NCBI GenBank assembly: GCA_027596075.1 | Contig: JADGJC010000311.1 | Span: 25,401-43,365, forward strand | Direction of reading: 5' to 3' | Source: Rhizophlyctis rosea | Lineage: Eukaryota > Chytridiomycota > Chytridiomycetes > Rhizophlyctidales > Rhizophlyctidaceae | DNA: 17,965 nt | Part shown: positions 9,113-17,965 of the stretch, piece by piece | How the letters are laid out: each line of letters begins with the position of its first letter | Numbering within the stretch: the stretch's first letter is position 1 | Made by a program: the position numbers and the translations under genes | The notes under the pieces: generated by a model | Told to the model about the DNA's origin: nothing | What the model saw: only the letters and a program-made list of their open reading frames with translations | Databases searched by the model: none

Positions 9113-10056
9113 TTTATTCATCTTCTTCATCTATTTAGCTAGCCTTTGGTCATTTGATTTGTAACTGTGTCAAAGCGTACTCCTTGTCCCTCTTGCTGTC
9201 GCATTGTCGGTCTTGATGAAAATGGTGCGGAACCGGGGGCCTTCACTCGAGATAGCCGTTTCTTTCCAATTTCAAGACCCGTTGTAGATTCCTGTGGGTA
9301 TTGTAGGTCATGCGCTTTTGGAACTGGTCATGTTTGCGGAGCATGATGGTAATTCGTCCACTTATGTAGTCTTCTGGAAAGACCATATCAATAGGAGACG
9401 GGAAAGATAGCCTAATGATTAACATCACTCCTGTTGCACCATAGTCATGACCTTCTTTCAAACTCCACCCAACGAGCAGATTGGTGATGGTGTGAGTTCT
9501 TCGCCCGTTTTTGCACGTTGGGGTTCCTGTTACCCCTTTCGAGCCATCGGGGCCATGGAAAGCGTAAAGCAGTGATGCCTCAAGATATAATCACCAGCGC
9601 GGTGGTGACCAGTTCCTCAAGAGACGTGTCCGATCTGTCCTTTGAATCTTCTTGGAAGTGGCGATTACTTGAAACGGGCATTAACACAGCGTCTTAGTAT
9701 GATTGAAATGAGTCTGTATGTCCATCTAAGTGAGTTCTTGTGATCTGATCTCAATAAAGCAAGGAAGCTTCTCATCAAAGTGGTGTATCACTCAAGCGGT
9801 TCGCCCAATACTAACTATCTTGAAATACGACAGTTACGACGTTGATGGAGGCGCCGAGCATTAAAGAACCATCAGAGCGGTTTTGAAGAAACTCACCTGG
9901 AGTTACTACCATGCTACCAGCGTGCGCTGGAGAATTGGCGTTATTTCCCCTTCGGTGCATCGAACGCGCCCGGATTGATTTGAAGTGAATGGAGTGAGCG
10001 ATGAGCGACTGCCCGGAGCGAGTTTGGAGACGTGATGGTTGTAAGGAATCCTGGCA
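9113..10056 (-). CDS. Candidate multi-exon or decayed gene, unknown product
   Basis: On the minus strand a frame is open from 10056 to a TAG at 9813-9811, with an ATG at 9960. A second frame is protein-like from about 9700 to 9590, and a third is open for 116 codons from 9590 to a stop at 9245-9243. A GTATTG donor near 9810 and a TACTAAG branch-like site near 9690 fit an intron joining the first two. The join is in phase if splicing uses the AAG about 20 bases beyond the branch site. The second and third segments need a further frame change with no clean intron. AATAAA at 9118-9113 lies about 125 bases after the final stop and would serve as the polyadenylation signal. The last segment has alternating hydrophobic stretches like a beta-rich domain. 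No family recognised. Confidence 0.35.
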
Positions 10057-10778
10057 TCAACTTATCTGATCAAACATCATTCACAAGGCCGACACATCTC
10101 ACACAATCGTCAGCTAGTGTGAATCAATCCGGCTGCTTATCCCATTTGGCTAGTTTTTCCATTTACCCGGACCAGCCACATTGCTGGCGTCCTAAGCCGG
10201 CCCATCAATTTTGATAAAACATTTCCCCCCACCAATCCTACCTCCAATTTTTTGTTCACCTGCTCTCAACTTCGATCTCGACATCGTCACCATTTTCATC
10301 GTCGACATCGCCAACAACACCTTCATATATCACTGCTATTCTCAAAGCTAGTTACTCTCGGAGACGCTATCGTGAGAGTCCTCTGGCGTCGCACGGACAA
10401 GGTCGGTTCCTAATTCGCACCGTTTGAAAGATCCAGATTCAAGACCGGCAAGACATAAGACTTCCAAGTAGCTCCTCAGGGAAGAGCCTCCCGGGGGCAG
10501 GCTTTTTGCCTGCTGATAGTGCCAACCAAGACTGTCTACATGCGCCTGTTTGCGCCCCCCAAAGCCTTGGTTGGTTAGCGAAAACGGAAGTCCGTAAGTG
10601 AGTTGGGTGTATATAATCAATATGTATAGAATAGAAACGTAGATAGCTGTATATAATTTTTGTATTCAGAGTCTTGTACGATGAAGTACATTCTCTGACA
10701 CTTTCCTGTAATCGTTTTTAATAATAGGACCAGCATCTGCTGGCATGTGCACCAGAATATTGTGCAAAGTGATTCTCG
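10057..10778. other. Region without a supported gene; pyrimidine-rich part and hairpins
   Basis: Bases 10215-10330 on the plus strand are pyrimidine-rich with repeated CATCG-type words, resembling a fungal 5' leader, but no coding frame follows. A 90-codon minus-strand frame at 10348-10620 covers the hairpins described separately and has no recognised domain. Confidence 0.35.
10497..10574. repeat. Nested and adjacent hairpins
   Basis: GCAGGC at 10497-10502 pairs perfectly with GCCTGC at 10508-10513 over five T bases. Next to it CCAACCAAG at 10522-10530 pairs perfectly with CTTGGTTGG at 10566-10574 over a 35-base loop. No RNA family is recognised. A structured leader or an eroded mobile-element end is possible. 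Confidence 0.45.
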
Positions 10779-11243
10779 TTAGTCAAGTCTTTGGAAACCC
10801 TCATCTTCGAAATGATTCTGAACAATTGCGGTGGTGGTACTTTGGAAACCCTCGTTGGGACTACAGAAGTGAAGGACAACAGCAGCAGTGACACTGCGTT
10901 CCGTTTGTGCTATGTGGTTTGAAGTGGTCGCTGAATTCACTTGTGAGAATTGCGCAGTCGACACCGCTCCTGTTGGCGAAATGCCCGACAATGGTTGGCG
11001 CATGTCGTTTACGAGCATCCGCACACTCTCAGACTCCCAGAGACGCAGCACAGCAACCAACAGCAGCCACAACGCAATGGCGGGAACCGTCTTAGTCGGT
11101 GCCCACGTCAACCCGTCATAGGTCCTGTTCCGCGAACGCCGCCATTTCCCTTCCTCCAAAACCGCGGCTCGACCGGCAACACCATCCTCGGCGGCACGGC
11201 AGCCGCTGCGCATCAAGTCGAGAGCAAGACAAACGGAGCGCAT
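10779..11243 (-). CDS. Hypothetical 154-residue ORF with one hydrophobic segment
   Basis: An uninterrupted ATG-started minus-strand frame encodes 154 residues. A hydrophobic stretch of about 17 residues near position 55-72, ending in an Arg-Leu-Trp, could be a membrane span. The remainder is polar. A frame of this length is expected about once by chance in a window this size, and plus-strand frames over the same bases are open too. It lies about 250 bp beyond the UTP7 stop, on the same strand. No domain is recognised. Confidence 0.22.
   Translation of the reverse strand: MRSVCLALDLMRSGCRAAEDGVAGRAAVLEEGKWRRSRNRTYDGLTWAPTKTVPAIALWLLLVAVLRLWESESVRMLVNDMRQPLSGISPTGAVSTAQFSQVNSATTSNHIAQTERSVTAAVVLHFCSPNEGFQSTTTAIVQNHFEDEGFQRLD
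10789..10853. repeat. 14-bp direct repeat
   Basis: CTTTGGAAACCCTC occurs at 10789-10802 and again at 10840-10853, 51 bp apart. The spacing is a multiple of three, so within the overlapping minus-strand frame both copies encode the same short peptide around Glu-Gly-Phe-Gln. Confidence 0.7.
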
Positions 11244-11339
11244 ACTATAACCTATCTACGATAATTTACATGAACTATGTACATGTTATCCCCATCCGAC
11301 AACACTCCCCTACAGATAACTTACTATCCATGAACAAAC

Positions 11340-11495
11340 CCCCAAAATCAACCCCTTCTCCCCTCCTCCCCCACCCCATTCCCTCCTCTTCACTCCATTC
11401 CCCTCCTCACCCTCCCCACCGACTGTCCACCCCTCCTCACTCCTCCCCTCCCACTCCCCACGCAACCCTCCAACCCATCCCACCCCACCACCCCC
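11340..11495 (-). other. G-rich 3' flank of UTP7 with quadruplex motif
   Basis: The base right after the UTP7 stop begins five Gs on the sense (minus) strand, followed by runs of four, three and three Gs within 22 nt (11474-11495). G-runs continue to about 11350. The plus strand is correspondingly a C/T tract. This should lie in the UTP7 3' UTR or just past it and fits the G3+N1-7 quadruplex pattern. No AATAAA is seen close by. Confidence 0.6.
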
Positions 11496-14400
11496 TCAAA
11501 CCTTCCGCTTCTTCCCCACCCCAAACCTATCCAACGCCGTCCTAGGCCTCTCCCCCTCCTCCTCCCCACTCAACTCCCTCTTCCGCTTCTCAGCCTTCGC
11601 CCGCCTCTCCTCCTCAATCTTCGCTTTGACTTCCTCCTGCAACGAGCAAAACAGAAAGCAAGGGCAGCAATTCAGCAATAACATTCACATGGACAAAAAC
11701 GTTGGCATCCCCATTCCCACACACACTCCAATCCAAAGCCCAATGCCACACACGAAAAAAATACTTACCCTCTTAGCATCAACAACATTCCCCTGCTTCC
11801 TAACCCACCGCCTCTGACTCGAACTCTTCCCCCTCATCCGCGTCTTAGGCACAAACTTTTCCTCAGGATGGTTCGCTTCCCATTCCACCTTCTGCTCTTC
11901 CCTAATCACGTCCTTGGGAGCTTTATCCACCGTGCCAATGAAACTCGGGTTGAGCGCAATCATTTCGGGTTGTATCTTCTCGAGGAGTTGATGGACTTCG
12001 GTCTCCCGACGTTGGGAACGGGTTTGGTAGGGGTTTGAGGAGAGGGTGTCGTAGTTTGGTTCGCCGGAGCCTGTGTGGTGGGGGGAAGGGGAGAGTGAGT
12101 TAAGTGTATGTAGATGGATGCGTGCGGGGCAGTAAGCGGATGTATATATGTGCGTGAATTCCGTACTGAGCAACCCTTACCCTCCCCTCCGCAATCGCAA
12201 CATTCATCCAATCACCCCGGACCAGGGCTTCACGCAACAACAACAACAACAGAAGCATAGCCCAGCAAATCTACCGGCCCACAACCCCCGACGTCCTTCC
12301 CCTTCCACAAACCCATCCAATACCCCGTCATGATACCCCCAACATCCCTCCAATCGCCTTACCCAACAACAACACCAACCCTACCGCCCACCACCAACCC
12401 AAACCAACACCACCCACTCCCAAAATTTCAACAAAGCACAACCAAGATCCCCTCCTCACCTGGAACAACAACATTCGTAACACCCCCCGAATGCCCCAAA
12501 ACCATCACATCCTCATACGGACAAAACGCCACGTCCTCAATCACACTCCCCGCCTGCAAATGCTGCATATACGGTTCTTTCTGCTTCGTTTTGAATGCGT
12601 CTTTCCATATCTGTGTGAGAAATGATGAGCATATAGGAGCGAACTTCCGAAAACAGTGACCACAACCTACCGACACACGCGGGCCATAACTAACCGCCAA
12701 CAGCCCCATCTGACTGATGGTTACGTTCGACGCGGGGGTAGGAGTAAAGTATTGTTCGAGGGGTTTGTAGGTGCGGATGTCCCAGATTTTTAGTTGGCCG
12801 TCTAGGCCGGATGTTGCCATGTAACTGATGATGTATTGGTTGGTTAGTGGAATGTTGACGAAGCGAATGGTGTAAGACTCGGTCACGATTACGTACTAGC
12901 CGCCTTTGTCCACCGCTATTGACTGTACGGGTCCTTGGTGGCAGAGCATTTTAACGAGGGGTGTTGTGACGGTTGGAGACCATAGTGTGACGGTGCCTAG
13001 TGTTGGGTAGTGGAGGGGTTAGGATTACGGTACAGCGACGGGAAAAATGAGAAAAAAACATTCAAGAACCGTGACAGTACGAGCCCGAAGAGTTCGGAAC
13101 ACAGGAAAAAGCAAAAGCAAACACAATGAAGAAGATGACCAAATACAGCGAGAAGAATCACCACAGAACTAATAACGCTTACCATTTCCATGTCCCAAGT
13201 GCATTATGGCGTTATATGGGTTCTGTGTCATGGTTTTACACGGTCCGAGTTTTGTTCGTAGTTCTGCTACGAGGCTACCGGTTGATGTGTCTTGGTATTT
13301 TAGCCAGCCTGCGTTACCCTACGACAGGGGGAGAAACCGCCATTAGCTTAATCCTCCTTCAAAAGTCCTCACCAAAACCTTCACGCAACCGTCATCCGCC
13401 CACAACCGCCCTCCTCCTCGCAATCCTCCCAATCCTCACGCCATACCCACACCCACAGTACCCACCGCCCACACAACCAACGACACATACCACAGTAGCC
13501 AACAAGAAATGCCACGGCAAAAACTCCATCTGCGTAACATCAACATGATCCCTCATACAATGCAACTCCATGCCCGAATTATCATAAATATAGGTATACT
13601 TCTTCTGCGCGACGGCAAACATGGTGTGATTATGTAGCCACGTAACGTCGCGGACGGTTTCGCGGAGTTGGAGTTCACAGCCTAGTTTTGCGGTGCGCCA
13701 GTCGAAGGTGGCGATGTGGCCTTTGCGGCCGCCGATGAGGAGGTGTCGGCCGTTGGGGGTGTAGGAGGTGGTATAGGGGCCTAGGTCGGGGAGTTTTAGG
13801 TCGAACATCTGGGGTGGAGGGTTGTGGTGAGTTTTTTGGGTCGTGGAGGTTCCAAGTCATACGGCCTGTGTCATGCAGGACTTCCCTCCCATCCTTCCCA
13901 TTTTCGCTCAAGCAGCCAGTCAAACTCCATGAATTCCTTCGACATTCCTGTCCCAGCATTGTACTTTGCTCCTTCCAGTTTTTCTCCGTTCATGTAAGGC
14001 AAGACATGTGCCCCAACCGCCAAAAACCAACCCAGATCAACACACTTTTACTGCGGCCATTTGCCGTCCATCAAGGTCGACGCACGCATTCAGCGATTCC
14101 AGACAGAGGGTCTGAGATGTGTGAACCCCATATTCCACATCATCACAGCTTCCCCCCAACAAAGTCATACCCTCAAACGACAACCAGCGCGTATCGATGA
14201 CATTGACGACCACTGTTTGACAAAATCACAAATATCGATTCTAACCTTATTAGACGTGTTCATGTCTACGTTATCCTTGATGGCGGCCTGGGTGAATTTC
14301 CAAGTCTTTTCGAGCGTCCCCTCCTCGGCTTCCAAATAACCCGCTTCAGTTGGGAGTAGCAACTCGGCCTGAGCGGCCTTGTACGCTGCATCTTGGAACT

Positions 14401-14810
14401 TCTTCTCTGTTTTGCGGAGGGTGCCTTTCAGTTTTTTGTCTTGGATATTCTGCGGGGAGGGGAGGCAAGTGTCGACAATGAAAATAGTCAACATGGAATT
14501 CGGCGAATATGACGCGCAACCGCACCTTTATGGCGATGCTTCCTCCTTGCTGGCGGGTATATTTCTTCATGTTCTGGTTGTGCGGATCCGGGGCAGGCTT
14601 TTTCTTCGGTCCGGTTTCAATGGGTGTTGCCGTCTTGTTTTTATCGCTTTGCTTGGTGGGAGGCGGAGTCGGAACAGGGGAGTTATCGGCCTCGCTTCGA
14701 CCTTGTTCCCCGGCTGTGGGCTTTCCCAGGGCGGTCAATAGGGGTCGCCCCTTCCCCCTCGCCTTCTTCTTCCCCGCCGCGGGCTCGCTAGTGCCTACTG
14801 TTGGTGGCAT
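11496..14810 (-). CDS. UTP7: U3 snoRNP-associated WD-repeat protein Utp7 (WDR46/BING4)
   Basis: Utp7 is a nucleolar SSU-processome subunit needed for early pre-rRNA cleavages and 18S rRNA maturation. Exons on the minus strand: 14810-14526, 14449-14246, 13808-13491, 13318-13183, 12996-12897, 12824-12671, 12610-12460, 12070-11769 and 11636-11496. All junctions are GT-AG and in phase, total 1,791 nt, 596 residues. The start is the ATG at 14810, after which a Lys/Gly/Pro-rich basic N-terminus of about 95 residues follows. Exon 2 carries the [14 protein letters not shown] motif typical of the family. Residues about 164-445 form the WD-repeat region, with [19 protein letters not shown] and LKIWDIR landmarks. 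The BING4CT region follows from about 450 ([12 protein letters not shown]). The tail ends in a basic GKKRKV, a likely nuclear signal. Introns are 76, 437, 172, 186, 72, 60, 389 and 132 nt. Length and order agree with fungal Utp7, and the gene looks intact. It is divergent from PP4R3. Confidence 0.93.
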
Positions 14811-15816
14811 TGTGACTGAGGTAATGACGAAGATAAAAATAACCACGCAAATCCGACATCAACGCTTCCAACCAACAAAAAACATGAGGGACAGCAGTGC
14901 AAGCCACCGCCACATCCAGCCATACGCCATTTTGTGTGACATGTCAGAGTTGGCCGCAGCTCACGCGGCTCACGCGGGGCCGTCTTTCAAGTTTGTGTCA
15001 CCCGATTGACGGGGTGGCACACCAGCGAGATGAATCCCATTGAACCCAACTATGAAGTCATTCCGCATACCCTACTAATTATACCCCATTTGGTCATGAT
15101 TGGGTGCCCATATGGGAGTGATTGATTATGCTCAGCCTTTTGCTTGTCACTGACTGATAGACTGGGGAGAGAGACTGAGAGAGACCCACAAAGGGAAACT
15201 GCAAACCCCCCCAGCAACAGGCTGAAAATACACTCAGTATTCCCACACTTCCATTTGCGCCGCTATTGAAGGCTGGTGTTGCCAATGGCCTATTAGCAGA
15301 CAACTCATTCGGCATATCATATCACACGCACTGTACAGGACAAAGGTATAGGCTTGCTGACTGCTGGAAGTGATTTGATTCGGTGCTCTTTGCTCACACA
15401 GCTTCCATATCTGACCTTTTTTCACACCCTGCTCCTCCTTTCCCACGCTCATACTGTACCGCTGTTCACGTTATCTTCAACAACAAAGGCTTTGAAAACA
15501 TACTTGCACACCTGCCGGCGTCTTTCGTGCTGGCTTGCTAGCATCAACAAACATACCACTGTGAACACCTTTGGTTCCGACGGCCGATCGTCGAAACTCC
15601 AATTGTGCCTTCGTAATCCGACCCCCGCTGGATCGCACACGGTCGACCGCTACTCTCTATTTTCCCAATACTATCCTTTACGCTGTTTCGGAACCGTTGA
15701 AATCTACCGCTGTTCCCTTTCGGTTCGCTAGGCCGGAACAGGCGCGATCTTCTGCCCCTCTTTTTCTCGGAAGTGAGGACTTCCTTGATTTGTAGTAGCG
15801 GAGACTTATACATAAC
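14811..15816. promoter_or_regulatory. Shared intergenic region between divergent UTP7 and PP4R3
   Basis: About 1 kb separates the two ATGs. It should hold both promoters and both 5' leaders. Frames of 70-140 codons here have no recognised domain and overlap antisense. No canonical TATA box is placed convincingly for either gene. A GA-rich stretch lies near 15167-15186. Confidence 0.6.
15769..15784. promoter_or_regulatory. Perfect short inverted repeat upstream of PP4R3
   Basis: GGAAGT, four bases, then ACTTCC, centred about 40 bp upstream of the PP4R3 ATG. It could be a dimeric factor site or a small leader hairpin. Evidence is the symmetry and position only. Confidence 0.3.
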
Positions 15817-17965
15817 ATGACGGAGGGTGATTCTCCACAACCTGTCGAGACGGAAGGCAGTGTGGGCTTGTCGGATTCTCACGAACAAAACGGGGAGCTG
15901 GAGCAAGGCAGGACGGTCGATTTGGGTTCGAGCGTAGAGCAAAGCGGAACGGGCGAATCGGGGGAGAATGGGCAAAGGGTGGAGGAAGGAGGAGGGACAG
16001 GCTCGGGAGAAGTTGTGGTGGAACGGTTTATTCCCGAAAATGAGGCAAATGCCGGTCCAGGAGAGTCGACGGAGGTCAACGGATTATCTTCGTCGGCATC
16101 GCAGGAAAGCAATCAACAGGACGCACCAGATACGAATGGGTCAGCCGCTCAATACGCGCAAACTGATCAGACAACAGTCCAATCACAAACAAATGGCTCC
16201 CAATCGGACTCAAACTCTGATGACGCCGGCCATTCCGAAGCCGCTGCCCCATCATCAGAAGAACCATCTCCGGAGAATGCGAGAAGAAGAGTCAAAGTGT
16301 ATGAGCTACCGGAGGGTGCCGCGGAATGGGAAGCAAAGGGCACTGGGAATGTGGAATGCGTCTGGGTTGAGGTGTGAATTTTGGCGCTGCTTTGCCGGCA
16401 TTGTTACATTTTTATTCATGCGGGCATTTGTCATAGGATCAGGGGGCCATGTGTCTGGTTGTACGATCTGAGGAGCATGGGGATCTACTAATGAATGCAA
16501 AAATCCGCGGTGGGCAAGATATATACAATCGACAACAGGGTATGTGTCTGATTATCTGTGCAAAGCGTGAGATTAAATTTTGGTCATTACTCACTGTCGA
16601 CCGTCCGCACTTGAAGAAACGTTGATCGTTTGGGTCGAACCGACCAAGATGGATCTTGCGCTAAGTTTTCAGGAGGCAGCAGGCTGCGATGAAATCTGGT
16701 ATGTGATACCATATGATATATATTGGTTTCTCCATACCCTCGGTAGACCCGTGCATTTATCACACATCGATGATTTAATATATATCGCGAATTTCAGGGC
16801 CCAAATTCGCGAAGTTCAAAAGGGCCTCCAGAGCGAGAATGAGAATGGGGACCTGGAGCCAGGAATAGGTGACGAAAACGCTGGTACGTCTTACCGCTTT
16901 TCGGCCTTTGGTTTCGCATATTCATATTGTCTAAAACGCAAATACAGCGGATGCACATTGGGACGCCAACAAAGGAGGTGAACGACCAGATGATCTTTCC
17001 GCATCGAACTTGGGCGAAAATAGGGGAGGGCAAAGTAGTGTCGACTTGCCCGAGCCGACGATAAGTAATCTGCCGGCGATTGAGGTGGCGGTGCAGAAGA
17101 TGTCGAGGGTCATGTATATGCGGGATTTGCTTATAGCGGCTGTGACGGAGAATGTAAGGGTGAATTGCTGATTGGTTTGGCGGAGATTGGGAGTTGGAGT
17201 TTGGCTTACACGAAGTGTGTTGCAGGGTTGGCTGGAGCGGCTGCTGGAGACATTTCAAGAATGTGAGGATCTGGAGGCTACGGAGGATATATACGTCCTA
17301 TCGTCTGCCATGCGTTCAATAAGTGAGTGACTGCAGTTTGACACATGATCCACATCGTTCGTCGAATAACCCAAAATTGGTCATAGTTGCATTGAACGAT
17401 ACGTCAATCTTTGAGAAGATTCTGCGGGACGATCTCTTTTCGAAGGTGGTGGGGGTCTTGGAATGTAAGATACGCCGTGGAATAAGTTCTTGCCCGCCGC
17501 GCAAAGATGAAGTTGACGCGTCTTCATTTTCAGATGACCGCGAGTGGCCGAACATGAACGCGCAGTATCGCGAACATCTTGAGAACAAAGTCAGATTCAA
17601 GCAGGTCTGTGTGTTCCCAAATCAGATGTCGTGGACGAATTCGGATCATTAGACTTTAACGAAAGGGCACTGAACTTAATGGAACATCTCCCCACAGGTG
17701 ATACCCATCCAAAACGAAGAAATCAAAACAAAGATCATCCAAACCTACCGCGTCCAATTCCTCAAAGACGTCGTTCTGGCCCGCCACATGGACGACGGGA
17801 CGTTCTCGACGCTTAATTCGTTGGCGTTCTTCAACCAGGTTGATGTTGTTGGGTATATGCAGCAGGATGAGGCGTATTTGAAGGAGTTGTTTAAGTTGGT
17901 GAATTTTGAGGGTGGGGAGGGGGAGGAGGAGGGGGAGGGGGAGGAGGAGGGGAGGGGGCTGGAAA
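15817..17965 (+). CDS. PSY2: Protein phosphatase 4 regulatory subunit 3 (PP4R3/SMEK/Psy2), 3' truncated
   Basis: PP4R3 targets the PP4 catalytic subunit to nuclear substrates, including DNA-damage phosphoproteins. Exons: 15817-16371, 16437-16539, 16617-16698, 16798-16883, 16948-17153, 17226-17322, 17387-17464, 17534-17604 and 17698 to the window end. All introns (65, 77, 99, 64, 72, 64, 69, 93 nt) are GT-AG and in phase. The visible protein is 515 residues. Residues 1-155 are an acidic, Ser/Gln/Gly-rich extension without a domain. The EVH1-like domain runs from about 156 (RRRVKVYEL) through [18 protein letters not shown] and [16 protein letters not shown] to about 247. An acidic linker follows, then the Smk-1 domain from about 308 (DLPEPT), with [20 protein letters not shown] and the [15 protein letters not shown] helix. 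Intron 2 uses an AAG acceptor. Intron 1 has a second CAG acceptor 6 nt downstream. TAG at 16436 is preferred because it keeps the family's EVH1 spacing. The window ends in a Glu/Gly-coding GA-rich run. The Smk-1 remainder and C-terminus lie outside. Confidence 0.93.
17910..17955 (+). repeat. GGGGAG/GGA-rich tract in PP4R3 exon 9
   Basis: Runs of G separated by single A bases encode a Glu/Gly-rich stretch within or just after the Smk-1 helices. It meets the G-quadruplex pattern on the sense strand. Such tracts vary in length between strains, and the reading frame here stays open to the last base. Confidence 0.7.

Noticed and set aside
11099..11545. Pro/Ser-rich 148-residue plus-strand frame
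   Set aside because: It lies on the C/T-rich complement of the UTP7 3' end and flank. Its composition follows from that base bias.
12330..12659. Plus-strand frame rich in Pro, Thr and Asn
   Set aside because: It is antisense to UTP7 intron 7 and exon 7.
13392..13808. ATG at 13808 as the start of a separate WD-repeat gene
   Set aside because: It directly follows a CAG acceptor and continues the Utp7 family sequence from exon 2 in phase, so it is an internal codon.
14090..14146. Possible box C/D snoRNA in UTP7 intron 2 (GTGATGA at 14146-14140, CTGA at 14093-14090)
   Set aside because: The flanks do not form the terminal stem, no C'/D' pair is clear, and no rRNA complement upstream of the D box was recognised.
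15354..15975. Overlapping 125- and 143-residue frames upstream of PP4R3
   Set aside because: They are antisense to each other, lack a domain, and fall in the promoter and leader of PP4R3 and its first codons.
1..17965. CRISPR array, tRNA or rRNA genes, insertion sequence with transposase
   Set aside because: No spaced repeats, tRNA-like A/B box pairs, rRNA sequence or transposase motifs were found on either strand.

Overview
The window looks like nuclear DNA of an intron-rich fungus. Two conserved eukaryotic genes at the right end can be followed exon by exon. Each is cut by eight GT-AG introns, mostly 60-190 nt, and there are no bacterial operons or Shine-Dalgarno-led genes. The lineage cannot be fixed from the sequence. 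A basidiomycete or an early-diverging fungus such as a chytrid would fit the intron density and the mid-range GC content.

Layout. (1) 1-2250: a TATA-type promoter, a leader with short repeats and an upstream ATG, then a plus-strand gene of unknown function. It encodes an acidic N-terminus, a 12.6-unit STS(D/N)X repeat, a globular-looking middle and a Gly/Asn-rich tail. Its reading frame changes once in the middle. The change is explained either by a 68-nt intron or by a -1 slip at a perfect X XXY YYZ heptamer. (2) About 2.25-11.3 kb: no confidently intact gene. Coding-like stretches occur on both strands (minus 2.97-3.86, minus 4.27-4.70, plus 4.93-5.32, minus 6.74-6.96, minus 9.1-10.06, minus 10.78-11.24). 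Most are broken by stops or frame changes, so they are relics or genes with many short exons. A 164-bp foldback with two internal hairpins lies at 7950-8113. (3) 11496-14810, minus strand: UTP7 (human WDR46/BING4), an SSU-processome protein, complete in nine exons giving 596 residues. (4) About 1 kb of shared upstream DNA, then 15817 to the window end, plus strand: PP4R3 (yeast PSY2, animal SMEK), regulatory subunit 3 of protein phosphatase 4, nine exons, cut off by the window edge.

UTP7 and PP4R3 are divergently transcribed from the same intergenic region. One acts in 18S rRNA maturation and the other in PP4 substrate targeting, so no shared pathway is implied beyond a possible shared promoter region. 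All three annotated genes carry dense G-runs on the sense strand at or near the 3' end as seen here. Protein identities come from remembered family sequence and were not checked by a search.
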